Both the position numbers and the translations under genes were made by a program. From assembly GCA_900540425.1 (NCBI GenBank), contig UQFU01000035.1:1-14476 (forward strand): a stretch of 14,476 nt of DNA, given 5' to 3'. Position 1 is the stretch's first letter; each line of letters opens with the position of its first letter. A model generated the notes under the pieces. It made no database searches and had not been told where the DNA came from. It saw nothing but the letters and a program-made list of their open reading frames with translations. Shown here piece by piece: positions 5,517 through 13,854 of the stretch. This stretch comes from an uncultured Alphaproteobacteria bacterium. Lineage in GTDB: Bacteria > Pseudomonadota > Alphaproteobacteria > RF32 > CAG-239.

Positions 5517-8111
5517 ATGGATTATGAAAAGTTGACCAATCGCTCCAAAGAGCTGATACAAGATGTTATCAAACTGGCTGCCGGCCAGAAACATCAGTAT
5601 ATTTCTCCGGAACATCTGCTCCAGGCCCTGTTGGATGATAAAAGCGGGCAGGCGGCGGACTTGATTATGAAATCCGGCGGCAGCCTGATTCAAATCCGCA
5701 ACCGCTTGGCCGAGCAGCTGGGCAAAATTCCGCAGGTTATGGGCGAGGGAACCCAAAGCCTGATGTCTCAGGATTTTACGCGGGTAATGCTCGAGGCCGA
5801 AAAACTTGCCGACAAAGCCAATGATAAATATGTTACCCAGGAAAGGATTTTGCAGGCTTTGGCGCTGACTGACGGCACCCCGGCTTACCAGATTTTGAAA
5901 GAGGCCGGCGTCGATGCCAAAAAGCTCAATCAGGTAATCAATGATTATCGCCAGGGCAGAACTGCCGACAGCGAGAGTGCCGAAGACAATTTTGAGGCTT
6001 TGAAAAAATATGCCGTTGATATTACCGCCAAGGCCAAAGAGGGCAAACTTGATCCGGTGGTCGGGCGCGAACACGAAATTCGCCGCACCATTCAGGTTTT
6101 GTCGCGCCGAACCAAAAACAACCCGGTGCTCATCGGCGAACCTGGCGTGGGCAAAACGGCTATCGTCGAAGGTTTGGCGATGCGGATTGTCAATGATGAC
6201 GTTCCCGAAAGCCTGCGCCATAAACGGCTGTTGTCATTAGACTTGGGGGCTTTGATTGCCGGAGCCAAGTTCCGCGGCGAGTTTGAAGAAAGGCTCAAGG
6301 CGGTATTGAAGGATATTGAGGCTGCCAATGGCAATATCATCTTGTTTATCGACGAAATGCATACTCTCGTCGGCGCCGGCGCCAGCGAAGGCTCAATGGA
6401 TGCGTCCAATCTTCTGAAGCCGGCTCTGGCTCGCGGCGAACTGCACTGCCTCGGCGCTACGACCCTGAATGAATATAAAAAATACATCGAAAAAGACGCG
6501 GCTTTGGCACGGCGTTTTCAGCCGGTTTATATCAGCGAACCGACGGTAGAAGAAACCATTTCCATTCTGCGCGGTATCAAGGAGAAATTTGAACTCCACC
6601 ATGGCGTGCGCATTTCCGATTCTGCTTTGTTGGCGGCGGCAACGTTGTCTAACCGCTATATTACCGACCGTTTTTTGCCCGACAAGGCGATAGATTTGAT
6701 GGACGAGGCCGCCAGTTCTTTGCGTATGGCCATTGATTCCAAGCCCGAAGAACTCGACGAACTGGACCGTAAAATCCTGCAGTTGAAAATTGAGCGCGAG
6801 GCTCTGAAAAAAGAAACCGATGACAAGTCCAAACAACGTTTGGAATTAATCGGTTATGAAATTACCGGCCTGGAATCCAAGGCCAAAGCGCTGGAAGACA
6901 AGTGGAAAAGTGAAAAACAGGGATTATCCGATCTAACCGGGCTGAAAGACAAGCTGGACAAGGCCAGGATTGAAGTTGAAATTGCCAAACGCAACGGCGA
7001 ATATGAACGTGCCGGCGAGCTGCAATACGGATTGATTCCGGAGTTGGAGCAAAAGATTAAATCCGCCGAGGAGGCTTCCAAAAATAAAAAGAGCGGCATC
7101 AGCGAAACCGTAACCGAAGAAAACATCGCAAGTGTTGTATCCAAATGGACGGGCATTCCGGTCGACAAGATGTTGGAAGGCGAACGTGAAAAACTGCTGC
7201 ACATGGAAGACTTTTTGGCCAAACGCGTTGTTGGTCAAAAAGAGGCGATTGTGGCCGTTTCCAACGCTGTTCGCCGTTCTCGTGCAGGCATCAGCGAAAG
7301 CCGCCAGCCGATCGGGTCGTTTTTGTTCTTAGGGCCGACCGGCGTCGGCAAAACCGAACTCAGCAAAGCTTTGGCCGAATTTTTGTTTAATGACGAAAGC
7401 GCCATGTTGCGGGTTGATATGTCCGAATATATGGAAAAACATTCGGTCGCCCGCCTGATTGGTTCGCCTCCGGGATATGTCGGCTATGAGGAAGGCGGTG
7501 TTTTGACCGAGGCCGTCCGTCGCCGTCCGTATCAGGTGATTTTGTTTGATGAAATCGAAAAAGCCCACCCCGATGTCTTCAATATCCTTTTGCAGGTATT
7601 GGACGACGGACGTCTGACTGACGGTAAGGGGCGTACGGTAGATTTCAAAAATACCATTATTATCATGACATCCAACCTGGGATCCGATATCCTGACCCGC
7701 GCGCTGCCGGCAGACGATGGCAAAAAGATTCGTGCCCAGGTCATGGATATTGTCAAAGCGTCATTCCGTCCGGAGTTTATCAACCGGATTGATGAGATTA
7801 TTGTCTTTCACAAATTGGATAAGGCCAATATTAAAGATATTGCCGAGATTCAGATTAAGAATATTGAAAAACGCCTGGCCGAGAAGAACATTCATCTCAA
7901 TGTGAACGAAGCTGCGTTCATGTGGATTGTGAATAACGGCTATGACCCGGTTTACGGTGCGCGCCCGTTGCGCCGTCTGCTCAAAAATCAGATTGAGAAC
8001 CGGCTGGCGGTCAAGATTTTGGACGGCGAAATTTCGGATAACGATACCGCCAACATCATCGTCAGCAACGGCGAGCTGGATATTGTGAAGGATAAACGTA
8101 AAAATGGCTGA
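5517..8111 (+). CDS. clpB: ATP-dependent disaggregase ClpB
   Basis: ClpB is the hexameric AAA+ chaperone that, with DnaK, pulls proteins out of aggregates in the cytoplasm. At 864 residues it is full length (E. coli 857). Domains: a double ClpN repeat (about 1-145); AAA-1 with Walker A GEPGVGKT (207-214) and Walker B ILFIDEMH; the coiled-coil middle domain (about 400-530, charged heptad-like sequence); AAA-2 with Walker A GPTGVGKT (606-613), Walker [12 protein letters not shown] and pore loop GYVGYEEGG; and the C-terminal domain (ending near [18 protein letters not shown]). The middle domain separates it from ClpA/ClpC. Pore loop 1 reads [12 protein letters not shown], with Phe252 where E. 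coli has Tyr, so the aromatic grip is kept. A strong ribosome site AGGAAGG (5501-5507) precedes the ATG. The last 8 nt overlap the next gene. Heat-shock control by RpoH is expected but not shown. Confidence 0.98.
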   Translation: MDYEKLTNRSKELIQDVIKLAAGQKHQYISPEHLLQALLDDKSGQAADLIMKSGGSLIQIRNRLAEQLGKIPQVMGEGTQSLMSQDFTRVMLEAEKLADKANDKYVTQERILQALALTDGTPAYQILKEAGVDAKKLNQVINDYRQGRTADSESAEDNFEALKKYAVDITAKAKEGKLDPVVGREHEIRRTIQVLSRRTKNNPVLIGEPGVGKTAIVEGLAMRIVNDDVPESLRHKRLLSLDLGALIAGAKFRGEFEERLKAVLKDIEAANGNIILFIDEMHTLVGAGASEGSMDASNLLKPALARGELHCLGATTLNEYKKYIEKDAALARRFQPVYISEPTVEETISILRGIKEKFELHHGVRISDSALLAAATLSNRYITDRFLPDKAIDLMDEAASSLRMAIDSKPEELDELDRKILQLKIEREALKKETDDKSKQRLELIGYEITGLESKAKALEDKWKSEKQGLSDLTGLKDKLDKARIEVEIAKRNGEYERAGELQYGLIPELEQKIKSAEEASKNKKSGISETVTEENIASVVSKWTGIPVDKMLEGEREKLLHMEDFLAKRVVGQKEAIVAVSNAVRRSRAGISESRQPIGSFLFLGPTGVGKTELSKALAEFLFNDESAMLRVDMSEYMEKHSVARLIGSPPGYVGYEEGGVLTEAVRRRPYQVILFDEIEKAHPDVFNILLQVLDDGRLTDGKGRTVDFKNTIIIMTSNLGSDILTRALPADDGKKIRAQVMDIVKASFRPEFINRIDEIIVFHKLDKANIKDIAEIQIKNIEKRLAEKNIHLNVNEAAFMWIVNNGYDPVYGARPLRRLLKNQIENRLAVKILDGEISDNDTANIIVSNGELDIVKDKRKNG

Positions 8112-8538
8112 TTTATATGGACAAGCTTTGCAGGTGGCGCGGACTCTGTCCGTGTCCACCCCAAAAGACGGGGTCGTACTCTACAGTATCAGCTTTTTGC
8201 CAACGCGAGAAAACAAGGAGCTGGCGTTTGCTTATCTGGAACAACACCCGGAAGCGATGATGATTGACCAGACCGACTGCGGCCGGGAGTTGATAAAAAT
8301 GGGATTGGAGCAAACCCCACCCGATTTGACCCCGGAGCAGATAGCCGCAGTTTGGAAAATTGCTTCCGCCAGAATGATTGCCGAGGCGAGGGGCGACGTG
8401 AAGGCTTTTGTAAAAAACGCCGACCCGCGCAGCGTCTTTCGAAGTACCGAATTGCCGGAAATTCTGCGCAATGATCAGATAAAGACAATTAATGGTGTCG
8501 ATAAGTTTTTCTTCGCGGAGAGTTACTTCTCCGAGTAG
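8104..8538 (+). CDS. Unknown protein overlapping the end of clpB
   Basis: I do not recognise this 144-residue protein. It has no signal peptide or membrane helix and looks cytoplasmic and globular, with an alternating strand/helix pattern: [12 protein letters not shown] (strand), [14 protein letters not shown] (helix), ELIKMGLE, then [30 protein letters not shown] (long helix), and a C-terminal [33 protein letters not shown]. It has a single cysteine (DCG). The ATG at 8104 overlaps the clpB stop by 8 nt, with AAGGA (8088-8092) 11 nt upstream, which suggests coupled translation and hence co-expression with the disaggregase. A partner or modifier role for ClpB is a guess from position only. Codon use matches its neighbours. 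Confidence 0.78.
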   Translation: MADLYGQALQVARTLSVSTPKDGVVLYSISFLPTRENKELAFAYLEQHPEAMMIDQTDCGRELIKMGLEQTPPDLTPEQIAAVWKIASARMIAEARGDVKAFVKNADPRSVFRSTELPEILRNDQIKTINGVDKFFFAESYFSE

Positions 8539-8556
8539 TCTGCTCCGTCCTTTTTT
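8516..8556 (+). terminator. Possible terminator after the clpB unit
   Basis: CGGAGA (8516-8521) pairs perfectly with TCTCCG (8528-8533) across a 6-nt loop. Alternatively, its first five bases pair with CTCCG at 8543-8547, which is followed closely by TCC and a six-T run (8551-8556). The second fold looks more terminator-like, the first more stable. Either overlaps the last codons of the upstream gene. Confidence 0.38.
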
Positions 8557-8583
8557 CTGCCATAGGATGATTTTATTTTATAA

Positions 8584-8612
8584 TTGCAAATTGGGGCAAT
8601 CTGGTGTAAAAA
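8584..8612 (+). promoter_or_regulatory. Possible promoter of the lpxC-bamD-recN operon
   Basis: TTGCAA (8584-8589), 17-nt spacer, TAAAAA (8607-8612) preceded by TG (8605-8606). The -35 and the TG resemble the other candidate promoters in this window; the -10 is weak. Two perfect TATAAT hexamers (8579-8584 and 8624-8629) lie nearby without good -35 partners, so the true start may differ. Confidence 0.33.
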
Positions 8613-8643
8613 TAATTAATTTTTATAATTTGGAGATGCTGCT

Positions 8644-9495
8644 ATGCAAAAGACCTTGTCTCAGCCGCTGCGGTTGGAAGGTATCGGGCTTCATTCCGGC
8701 TGCCGGGTAAATCTGGTGTTGAAACCGGCGCCTGTCAATCACGGAATTGTTTTTTCCCGGGTCGATTTGCCGGACAAACCGAAAATTCCGGCTTTGTACT
8801 CAAATGTTGTCGATACCAGAAATTGTACTTGCCTTGGCGACAAACAGGGAAATTTGGTGTCAACGGTCGAGCACTTGATGGCGGCTTTATCGGTTGCCGG
8901 CGTGGACAATACGCTGATTGAAGTTGATAATCAGGAATTGCCGATTATGGACAGCAGCGCCGCGGTTTTTTTTCAGGCATTTACGGCTCCCGGCGCGTTG
9001 AGTGAGCAGAATGCGCCCAAAAAGTTTTTGAAGGTCAAAAAAGAAATCCGCTTTGCCGAAGAGGGCCGGGAAGTTGTTTTGCGTCCGGCGGCCAAAGGGC
9101 AGCATGTCCGCTTTGCCATAGATTTTCCCTCTCCGGTTGTCGGACATCAGGAGTTTGCCGGAGAGATTACCCCGCAGCTTTTTGCAGAGCAAATTTCTCC
9201 TTGCCGGACGTTTTGTGAAAAGTATCAGGTCGATTATTTGCAGTCGATCGGCCTGATAAAGGGCGGAAGCCTCGAAAACGCGGTCGTGTTGGACGGAGAT
9301 AAGATTTTGAATCCCGAAGGCTTCCGTTGCGAAAACGAATGTGTTAATCATAAAGTTTTGGACGCGGTGGGTGATTTATATACTTCCGGCTACTATATTA
9401 TTGGCGAACTTGATGCTGTCCGAACCGGACACCGGCATACCAACGAGTTGTTAAAGCTGTTGTTTGCCGATGAGGAAAATTATGAAATTGTATAG
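8644..9495 (+). CDS. lpxC: UDP-3-O-acyl-N-acetylglucosamine deacetylase LpxC
   Basis: LpxC is the zinc-dependent, cytoplasmic, committed step of lipid A synthesis: it removes the acetyl group from UDP-3-O-acyl-GlcNAc. The 283-residue product is slightly shorter than E. coli LpxC (305), but both domains are present. Catalytic and zinc residues by alignment from memory: E76 and H77 in STVEHLMAAL, H236 and D240 in NHKVLDAVGDLY (zinc ligands with H77), and H263 in RTGHRHTNELL (general acid). The loop normally reading IMDGSA is IMDSSA here. The ribosome site GGAG (8632-8635) is 8 nt upstream of the ATG. The bamD start lies 9 nt after the stop. In many relatives lpxC follows ftsZ; here it follows the clpB unit. 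The presence of LpxC implies an LPS-type outer membrane. Confidence 0.97.
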   Translation: MQKTLSQPLRLEGIGLHSGCRVNLVLKPAPVNHGIVFSRVDLPDKPKIPALYSNVVDTRNCTCLGDKQGNLVSTVEHLMAALSVAGVDNTLIEVDNQELPIMDSSAAVFFQAFTAPGALSEQNAPKKFLKVKKEIRFAEEGREVVLRPAAKGQHVRFAIDFPSPVVGHQEFAGEITPQLFAEQISPCRTFCEKYQVDYLQSIGLIKGGSLENAVVLDGDKILNPEGFRCENECVNHKVLDAVGDLYTSGYYIIGELDAVRTGHRHTNELLKLLFADEENYEIV

Positions 9496-9504
9496 GGATT
9501 GAGC

Positions 9505-10260
9505 ATGAAAAAAATTGCATTGCTGTTTAGTCTGTTTTTGAGCTTGGGCGTGATTTCCGCCTGTTCTTCCACGCCGGAAAATGATGATAACAAATCTGCC
9601 GAAGAACTATATGCCAAGGGATATAAGCTCCTAAACAAAGATATGTATCAGAAATCCGCCGAAACCTTTGAAAAGGTCGAACTGGAACACCCTTATTCCA
9701 AATGGGCGACCAAAGCCAAGTTGATGGGGGCTTATGCCTACTATAAAGACCGCAAATACGACGATGCGATAATCAGTCTTGACCGTTTTATCAAATTTCA
9801 TCCCGGCAACAAGGATATCGCCTATGCCTATTATCTGAAAGCTCTGTGCTATTATGACCAGATTGTTACGGTTGAAAAGGACCAGGGCAATACCGAGGAG
9901 GCCTATAAGGCGCTGCAGCAGGTTATTTTCCGTTTTCCTGATACCGACTATGCGCAAGACGCCCGGCTGAAATTGGATTTGACCAAAGATCACCTGGCCG
10001 GAAAAGAAATGGAAATCGGACGTTATTATTTGTCGCAAAACAATTACCTGTCGGCTTTGAACCGTTTTTCGACGGTTGTTAACGATTATCAGACAACCAG
10101 CCATATTGAAGAGGCCCTGTATCGCCAGGTCGAACTCTATACGATTTTGGGTATGCCGGACGAAGCCCGCAATGCCGAAAAAGTTTTGGGTCATAATTAC
10201 CCCCAAAGCAAATGGTATCATAAGGCCCGGGCTGTTTTGAAGGGTGAAACAAAGAACTGA
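9505..10260 (+). CDS. bamD: Outer-membrane assembly lipoprotein BamD (ComL)
   Basis: BamD is the essential lipoprotein of the BAM complex, anchored to the inner face of the outer membrane, that helps BamA insert beta-barrel proteins. The 251-residue product starts with a lipoprotein signal: MKK, a hydrophobic stretch, then a lipobox ISAC with the lipidated Cys20 followed by Ser-Ser. The rest is a run of TPR-like helical repeats: AEELYAKGYKLLNKDMYQKSAETFEKV, then YAYYKDRKYDDAIISLDRFIKFHP, AYYLKALCYYDQ, and IGRYYLSQNNYLSALNRFSTVV. These match the BamD superhelix. I chose ATG 9505 over TTG 9499 because the ribosome site GGGA (9495-9498) is 6 nt from the ATG and abuts the TTG. It overlaps recN by 1 nt (TGATG). 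Confidence 0.95.
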   Translation: MKKIALLFSLFLSLGVISACSSTPENDDNKSAEELYAKGYKLLNKDMYQKSAETFEKVELEHPYSKWATKAKLMGAYAYYKDRKYDDAIISLDRFIKFHPGNKDIAYAYYLKALCYYDQIVTVEKDQGNTEEAYKALQQVIFRFPDTDYAQDARLKLDLTKDHLAGKEMEIGRYYLSQNNYLSALNRFSTVVNDYQTTSHIEEALYRQVELYTILGMPDEARNAEKVLGHNYPQSKWYHKARAVLKGETKN

Positions 10261-11924
10261 TGCTACAAACTTTATCGATTCGCAATGTTGTGTTGATTGA
10301 TAAACTGGATTTGGATTTCCAATCCGGATTAAGCGTCCTGACCGGAGAAACCGGCGCCGGAAAATCCATCTTGCTCGATTCTCTGGGATTAGTGTTGGGA
10401 AACCGCGCCGAAACGTCCTTAATCCGCCATGGGGCGGATAAGTTGAGCGTTACGGCGTCTTTTGCTTTGCCTAAGGCAGATAATCCGGTTTGCCGGCTGT
10501 TGGCGGAAAATGAAATTGAAGTCGAAGACGGCCTGATTATCAAAAGAACCTTAAATACTGAGGGCAAAGGCAAGATTTTCATTAACGACCAGCCGGTCAG
10601 CGTCAAACTGCTGCGTGAAGTCGGCCGTTGCCTGGTCGAAGTCCACGGGCAGTTTGATAACCAGGGACTGCTCAATCCGGCATCGCACCGCGGCGTGTTG
10701 GACGCTTATGGCAGCTATGCCGCCCTGCTTGAAGAAGTCAAAAACCGTTATGCCGAATTTAAAAATGCCCGTGCTGCCAGAGAACAGGCCGAAGCGGACA
10801 TAGAACGTGCCAAAACCGAAGAGGACAATCTCCGGCATTGGGTCGGCGAATTGGAAAAAGTGAATCCCGTTGCCGGCGAAGAAGATGAGCTCGTCCGCCG
10901 CCGCCTGGAACTGATGAATGCCGAAAAAATTATCGAAGCCTTAAACCATGCCTACGGGATTTTGACCCGGGGCTGCGATGTCCAGTCGGCATTACGGCAG
11001 GCGCAGTCTGCAATGTATAAGGTAAACGATATGGTCGGCGGCAAATATTCTGAGATTATCGACGACTTGGAACAGGCAATGATAGAAGCCGGCGAAGCCG
11101 TAAATGCCATTGAAGCGGCCTCGGAAAACATCAGCCTGAATACCGGCGAACTTGAGGAAATTGAAAGCCGTTTGTTTGCGCTGAAAGGGCTGGCGCGCAA
11201 ACACCAGGTCGGGATTGACGAGCTGCCCGGCGTTCTGGCCGATTTCCGGCAGAAATTATCCAATATCGAATTTGGCGAAGAAGGCCTTAATAAATTGCGC
11301 AAAGCGGAAGAACAAGCCAAACTTTCTTATATCAGGTCGGCCAATGAATTGAGCGCCGCCCGCAAGGCCGCCGCCTTGCAGCTTGACGCCAGCGTCATGT
11401 CCGAGCTTCCGCCGCTCAAAATGGAAAAGGCCCGCTTTGTTACCAGGATTGAAAAAACGGATGAGGGCAGTTGGAATGAAAATGGCTTTGACAACATTTA
11501 TTTTACCGTTGCCACCAATCCGAATTCGCCGCAGGGACCGTTGAATAAAATTGCTTCCGGCGGCGAACTTGCCCGTTTTATGTTGGCGCTGAAGGTTAAT
11601 TTGGCGCGGACGTCAAGCGTAGAAACTATGATTTTTGATGAAGTTGATGCCGGTATCGGCGGGGCAACGGCGCAAGCCGTCGGTGAACGTTTGTCCCGTC
11701 TGGCACGGGATGTACAGGTTTTGGTTGTTACTCATTCGCCACAGGTCGCGGCCAAGGGAAACAACCACTTTAAGGTTGAGAAATCAACCAATGATAACGT
11801 CACGACCACAACGGTCAGAGAGCTTTGCAGCAATGAGAAATGCGAAGAAATCGCCCGGATGCTGGCAGGTGAAGTTATTTCCGATGAAGCGCGGGCTGCC
11901 GCTAAGGTCTTGCTGAGCGCATAA
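10260..11924 (+). CDS. recN: DNA repair ATPase RecN
   Basis: RecN is an SMC-like ATPase that helps hold and process DNA ends during double-strand-break repair. The 554-residue product is of family size. It has an N-terminal Walker A GETGAGKS (29-36) preceded by LSIRNVVLIDKLDLDF, a long charged coiled-coil middle (about 150-380), and then the ABC signature ASGGEL (432-437). The Walker B and D-loop region is MIFDEVDAGIGG (457-468), with the switch histidine in VTHSPQVAAKG after it. The ATG overlaps the last base of the bamD stop, so translation is probably coupled. lpxC-bamD-recN is a common alphaproteobacterial order, often followed by ligA, but here an unknown membrane-anchored protein follows. 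SOS control is known for recN elsewhere; I see no LexA site because the gene is internal to the operon. Confidence 0.96.
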   Translation: MLQTLSIRNVVLIDKLDLDFQSGLSVLTGETGAGKSILLDSLGLVLGNRAETSLIRHGADKLSVTASFALPKADNPVCRLLAENEIEVEDGLIIKRTLNTEGKGKIFINDQPVSVKLLREVGRCLVEVHGQFDNQGLLNPASHRGVLDAYGSYAALLEEVKNRYAEFKNARAAREQAEADIERAKTEEDNLRHWVGELEKVNPVAGEEDELVRRRLELMNAEKIIEALNHAYGILTRGCDVQSALRQAQSAMYKVNDMVGGKYSEIIDDLEQAMIEAGEAVNAIEAASENISLNTGELEEIESRLFALKGLARKHQVGIDELPGVLADFRQKLSNIEFGEEGLNKLRKAEEQAKLSYIRSANELSAARKAAALQLDASVMSELPPLKMEKARFVTRIEKTDEGSWNENGFDNIYFTVATNPNSPQGPLNKIASGGELARFMLALKVNLARTSSVETMIFDEVDAGIGGATAQAVGERLSRLARDVQVLVVTHSPQVAAKGNNHFKVEKSTNDNVTTTTVRELCSNEKCEEIARMLAGEVISDEARAAAKVLLSA

Positions 11925-11943
11925 CATATAAAGGAGAACTGGA

Positions 11944-12453
11944 ATGAAAAAAAAGGTCTTTTTTGGTATTTTGATTTTGTTTGTTATCGGCGTTCTTCTC
12001 AGCCCGCTGTGCTTTATGAGCCGGATTGAGGGAACCTGGAAACCCGAAAAAGAAGGCGTTGTTACCGTCCTGCTGGGAGATGTTAAAATTGCCAGCCTCA
12101 AGAACGATTCCGGCAGCGATAAAAAAATCGCCTTGGTCGTTTCCGACAAAGACAAGGCCGGTTTTTATTGTACTGCCGCTGAAAAACAGGACAGCTTTGA
12201 AAAAGGGTGCGAATATTTTTTCTGTGCTCCGGCATTGTTTAAAAATGACGATTTTGCAAAAGCTTCCAAACTGAGCGATGTTATGAAAGCCTCTTTCAAT
12301 GATCAGGCATTTTTCTTAAAAACCCGGGTTATCAACCATTATTTCGGCTCACAGCTGCAAATGACGATGATTTCTCAGGAAAAAGCCCGGAATATTGAAT
12401 CTCCCGACAACGGGGCAAGATCAATGGGCGAATTTACCCGCAGCTTATTCTAA
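11944..12453 (+). CDS. Unknown membrane-anchored or secreted protein
   Basis: I do not recognise this 169-residue protein. MKKK is followed by a hydrophobic segment of about 20 residues (VFFGILILFVIGVLLSPLCF), so it is either exported through a signal peptide or held in the inner membrane by one helix; LSPLC is not a good lipobox because Pro and Leu precede the Cys. The remainder is soluble, with strand-like segments (GVVTVLLGDVKIASL, KIALVVSD) and three cysteines at 76, 89 and 94 that could form disulphides in the periplasm. An excellent ribosome site AAGGAG (11931-11936) sits 7 nt before the ATG, 19 nt after recN, so it is the last gene of the lpxC operon. The operon terminator follows at 12473-12511. 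Confidence 0.8.
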   Translation: MKKKVFFGILILFVIGVLLSPLCFMSRIEGTWKPEKEGVVTVLLGDVKIASLKNDSGSDKKIALVVSDKDKAGFYCTAAEKQDSFEKGCEYFFCAPALFKNDDFAKASKLSDVMKASFNDQAFFLKTRVINHYFGSQLQMTMISQEKARNIESPDNGARSMGEFTRSLF

Positions 12454-12457
12454 GCTG
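12441..12457. repeat. Hairpin at the stop codon of the last operon gene
   Basis: CAGCTTA-TTC-TAAGCTG: a perfect 7-bp stem with a 3-nt loop; the TAA in the second arm is the stop codon of the gene at 11944-12453. No T-run follows, so it is not a terminator on its own. It lies 15 nt before the real terminator stem and may stabilise the RNA end. Confidence 0.5.
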
Positions 12458-12472
12458 GGTTTCCCTTTAAGG

Positions 12473-12511
12473 CAGGCGTTAGCGACGAAATCGCAACGCC
12501 TGTTTAATTTT
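12473..12511 (+). terminator. Terminator shared with the coding end of the convergent MFS gene
   Basis: CAGGCGTT (12473-12480), bulged A, GCGA, 5-nt loop CGAAA, TCGC, AACGCCTG (12495-12502): 12 paired bases, then TTTAATTTT (12503-12511). On the plus strand this is a good intrinsic terminator for the lpxC-bamD-recN operon. The same bases encode the last residues (ALRFRR) and stop of the MFS gene on the minus strand. On that strand no clear T-run follows the stem. Confidence 0.82.
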
Positions 12512-13780
12512 GGCAAAAGTCGAAAGCTTGTCGTCACTGGCCAATTCATGAAAAGCATGGGTCGTATCAATCGGCATCGGTGCCGTCGGCGTAATATTGA
12601 TATAATTGATGTCCGGCTTGAAAGTGATGTGCTTGAGAGTAAACAAAACAAACCCCGCCATCACGGCAGAATAAGCCAAAACAAAACTGATGGCTCCGAA
12701 ATGCTGCATAAAATAAGAAATTGCCACCGGACCGAAAATCATCCCCAAACTTTGCAGCAAAATCAGCATTCCCGCGGCATTAACGCGATCATCATCTTCA
12801 ATCAGGTCATTGACGTGGGAAACCGACAGCGGATATAAAATGAAAGTGCCGCAGCCCAGCAGCAAGGCACCGGTACATAATTGCCAAACTCCGTCAGAAA
12901 CAAAAAAATGTACCCACGGCGCAATAAAGAAAAGGATTCCGGCAATCCACATCATCAAAAAACGCCGGTCCATCCGGTCTGATAAACGCCCGAGCGGAAA
13001 CTGAATTAATAACCCGCCTAAGACGCCGAAAAACATAAATAAAGATGTCATTTGCACATCCAGACCGATAAGATTGGCATAAATGGCGCCGAGTGAATAA
13101 AAACCGCCGACAAATATACCGCTGCACAAACAGCCGATGACGCCGACGGGAGATATTTTATAAAGCTTTATCAGCGACATGCTTTTGTGAACCGTAATGT
13201 TCGGGGAGGGCAGCGCTGTCAGCGATATCGGAACCAGCGCCAGCGAAAAAATGACTGAGACGACTATATAAATGACAATCCCCTGCGGATCGGGAATATT
13301 GAGCAGCAGCTGCCCGGTACTGGCGCCGAGATAAGAGGTAATCATGTACAAAGACATCAAAAGCCCGCGGTTGTTATTGTTGGCCCGGGTGTTCAGCCAG
13401 CTTTCCAAACACATAAAGCTTGAGCCCATGCAATAACCTTCCAACAGGCGCAAAATGCCCCAATAAACCGGGTTGTCCGAAAAATAATGCATCAGAACCA
13501 ATGCCGAAAACAGGGAAATATAAGTCGAAAAAGCGCGAATATGCCCAACCCGGTTGATAATTTGATTGGAGGTCAGCGAGGCAATGATATATCCGGCATA
13601 ATAAAGGGAAAGAACAATACCGGCGGCAAAAGTCGAAACCGAAGCTTCTGCCATACGCAAGCCGAGCGTTGAAGTTAACAGGGCATAGGCGCAACAGGCC
13701 AAGGCAGTCCCGGCAAAAAAAGCGGTTAACGGCGAAACAATAGTCCGAAGCAGGCTGAAGTAATTTAATATTTTTGACAT
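12479..13780 (-). CDS. Major facilitator superfamily permease (YcaD-like)
   Basis: A 433-residue inner-membrane transporter of 12-helix MFS type; the substrate is unknown. Features: SNQIINRVGH (71-80), the degenerate motif between helices 2 and 3; RLLEGYCMGSSFMCLESWLN (111-130), whose ESWLN is typical of the YcaD group; PLGRLSDRMDRRF (262-274), the second-half counterpart of motif A between helices 8 and 9; and ILYPLSVSHVND (314-325), also characteristic of YcaD-like permeases. A hydrophilic C-terminal tail of about 50 residues follows the last helix. The ribosome site AGGGA lies 5 nt before the ATG on the minus strand. It is convergent with the recN operon, sharing its terminator, and divergent from the NUDIX gene across a 74-nt gap that must hold both promoters. 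Export of a small metabolite or drug is possible but unsupported. Confidence 0.92.
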   Translation of the reverse strand: MSKILNYFSLLRTIVSPLTAFFAGTALACCAYALLTSTLGLRMAEASVSTFAAGIVLSLYYAGYIIASLTSNQIINRVGHIRAFSTYISLFSALVLMHYFSDNPVYWGILRLLEGYCMGSSFMCLESWLNTRANNNNRGLLMSLYMITSYLGASTGQLLLNIPDPQGIVIYIVVSVIFSLALVPISLTALPSPNITVHKSMSLIKLYKISPVGVIGCLCSGIFVGGFYSLGAIYANLIGLDVQMTSLFMFFGVLGGLLIQFPLGRLSDRMDRRFLMMWIAGILFFIAPWVHFFVSDGVWQLCTGALLLGCGTFILYPLSVSHVNDLIEDDDRVNAAGMLILLQSLGMIFGPVAISYFMQHFGAISFVLAYSAVMAGFVLFTLKHITFKPDINYINITPTAPMPIDTTHAFHELASDDKLSTFAKIKQALRFRR

Positions 13781-13788
13781 GATTTTCC

Positions 13789-13817
13789 CTGAAAATACTT
13801 GCTTATCAATATATAAT
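13789..13817 (+). promoter_or_regulatory. Possible promoter of the NUDIX gene
   Basis: CTGAAA (13789-13794), 17-nt spacer, perfect TATAAT (13812-13817). Transcription would begin near 13824, about 31 nt before the NUDIX start. The gap also has to carry the opposite promoter for the MFS gene, which I could not place with confidence. Confidence 0.48.
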
Positions 13818-13854
13818 GCCTTAATCTGCCATTATTAGGTTAAGGAGAGGTTAA

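Noticed and set aside
5493..6221. 242-codon minus-strand frame across the clpB start
   Set aside because: Antisense to the conserved ClpB N-terminal domain and extending over its ribosome site; no supporting motif.
12395..12838. Plus-strand frame of 147 codons after the recN operon
   Set aside because: It runs through the terminator and opposite the MFS permease, whose membrane helices and motifs are clear.
13774..13779. Perfect TTGACA on the plus strand
   Set aside because: It is the complement of the MFS start-codon region and lies 32 nt before the only good TATAAT, too far to act as its -35.
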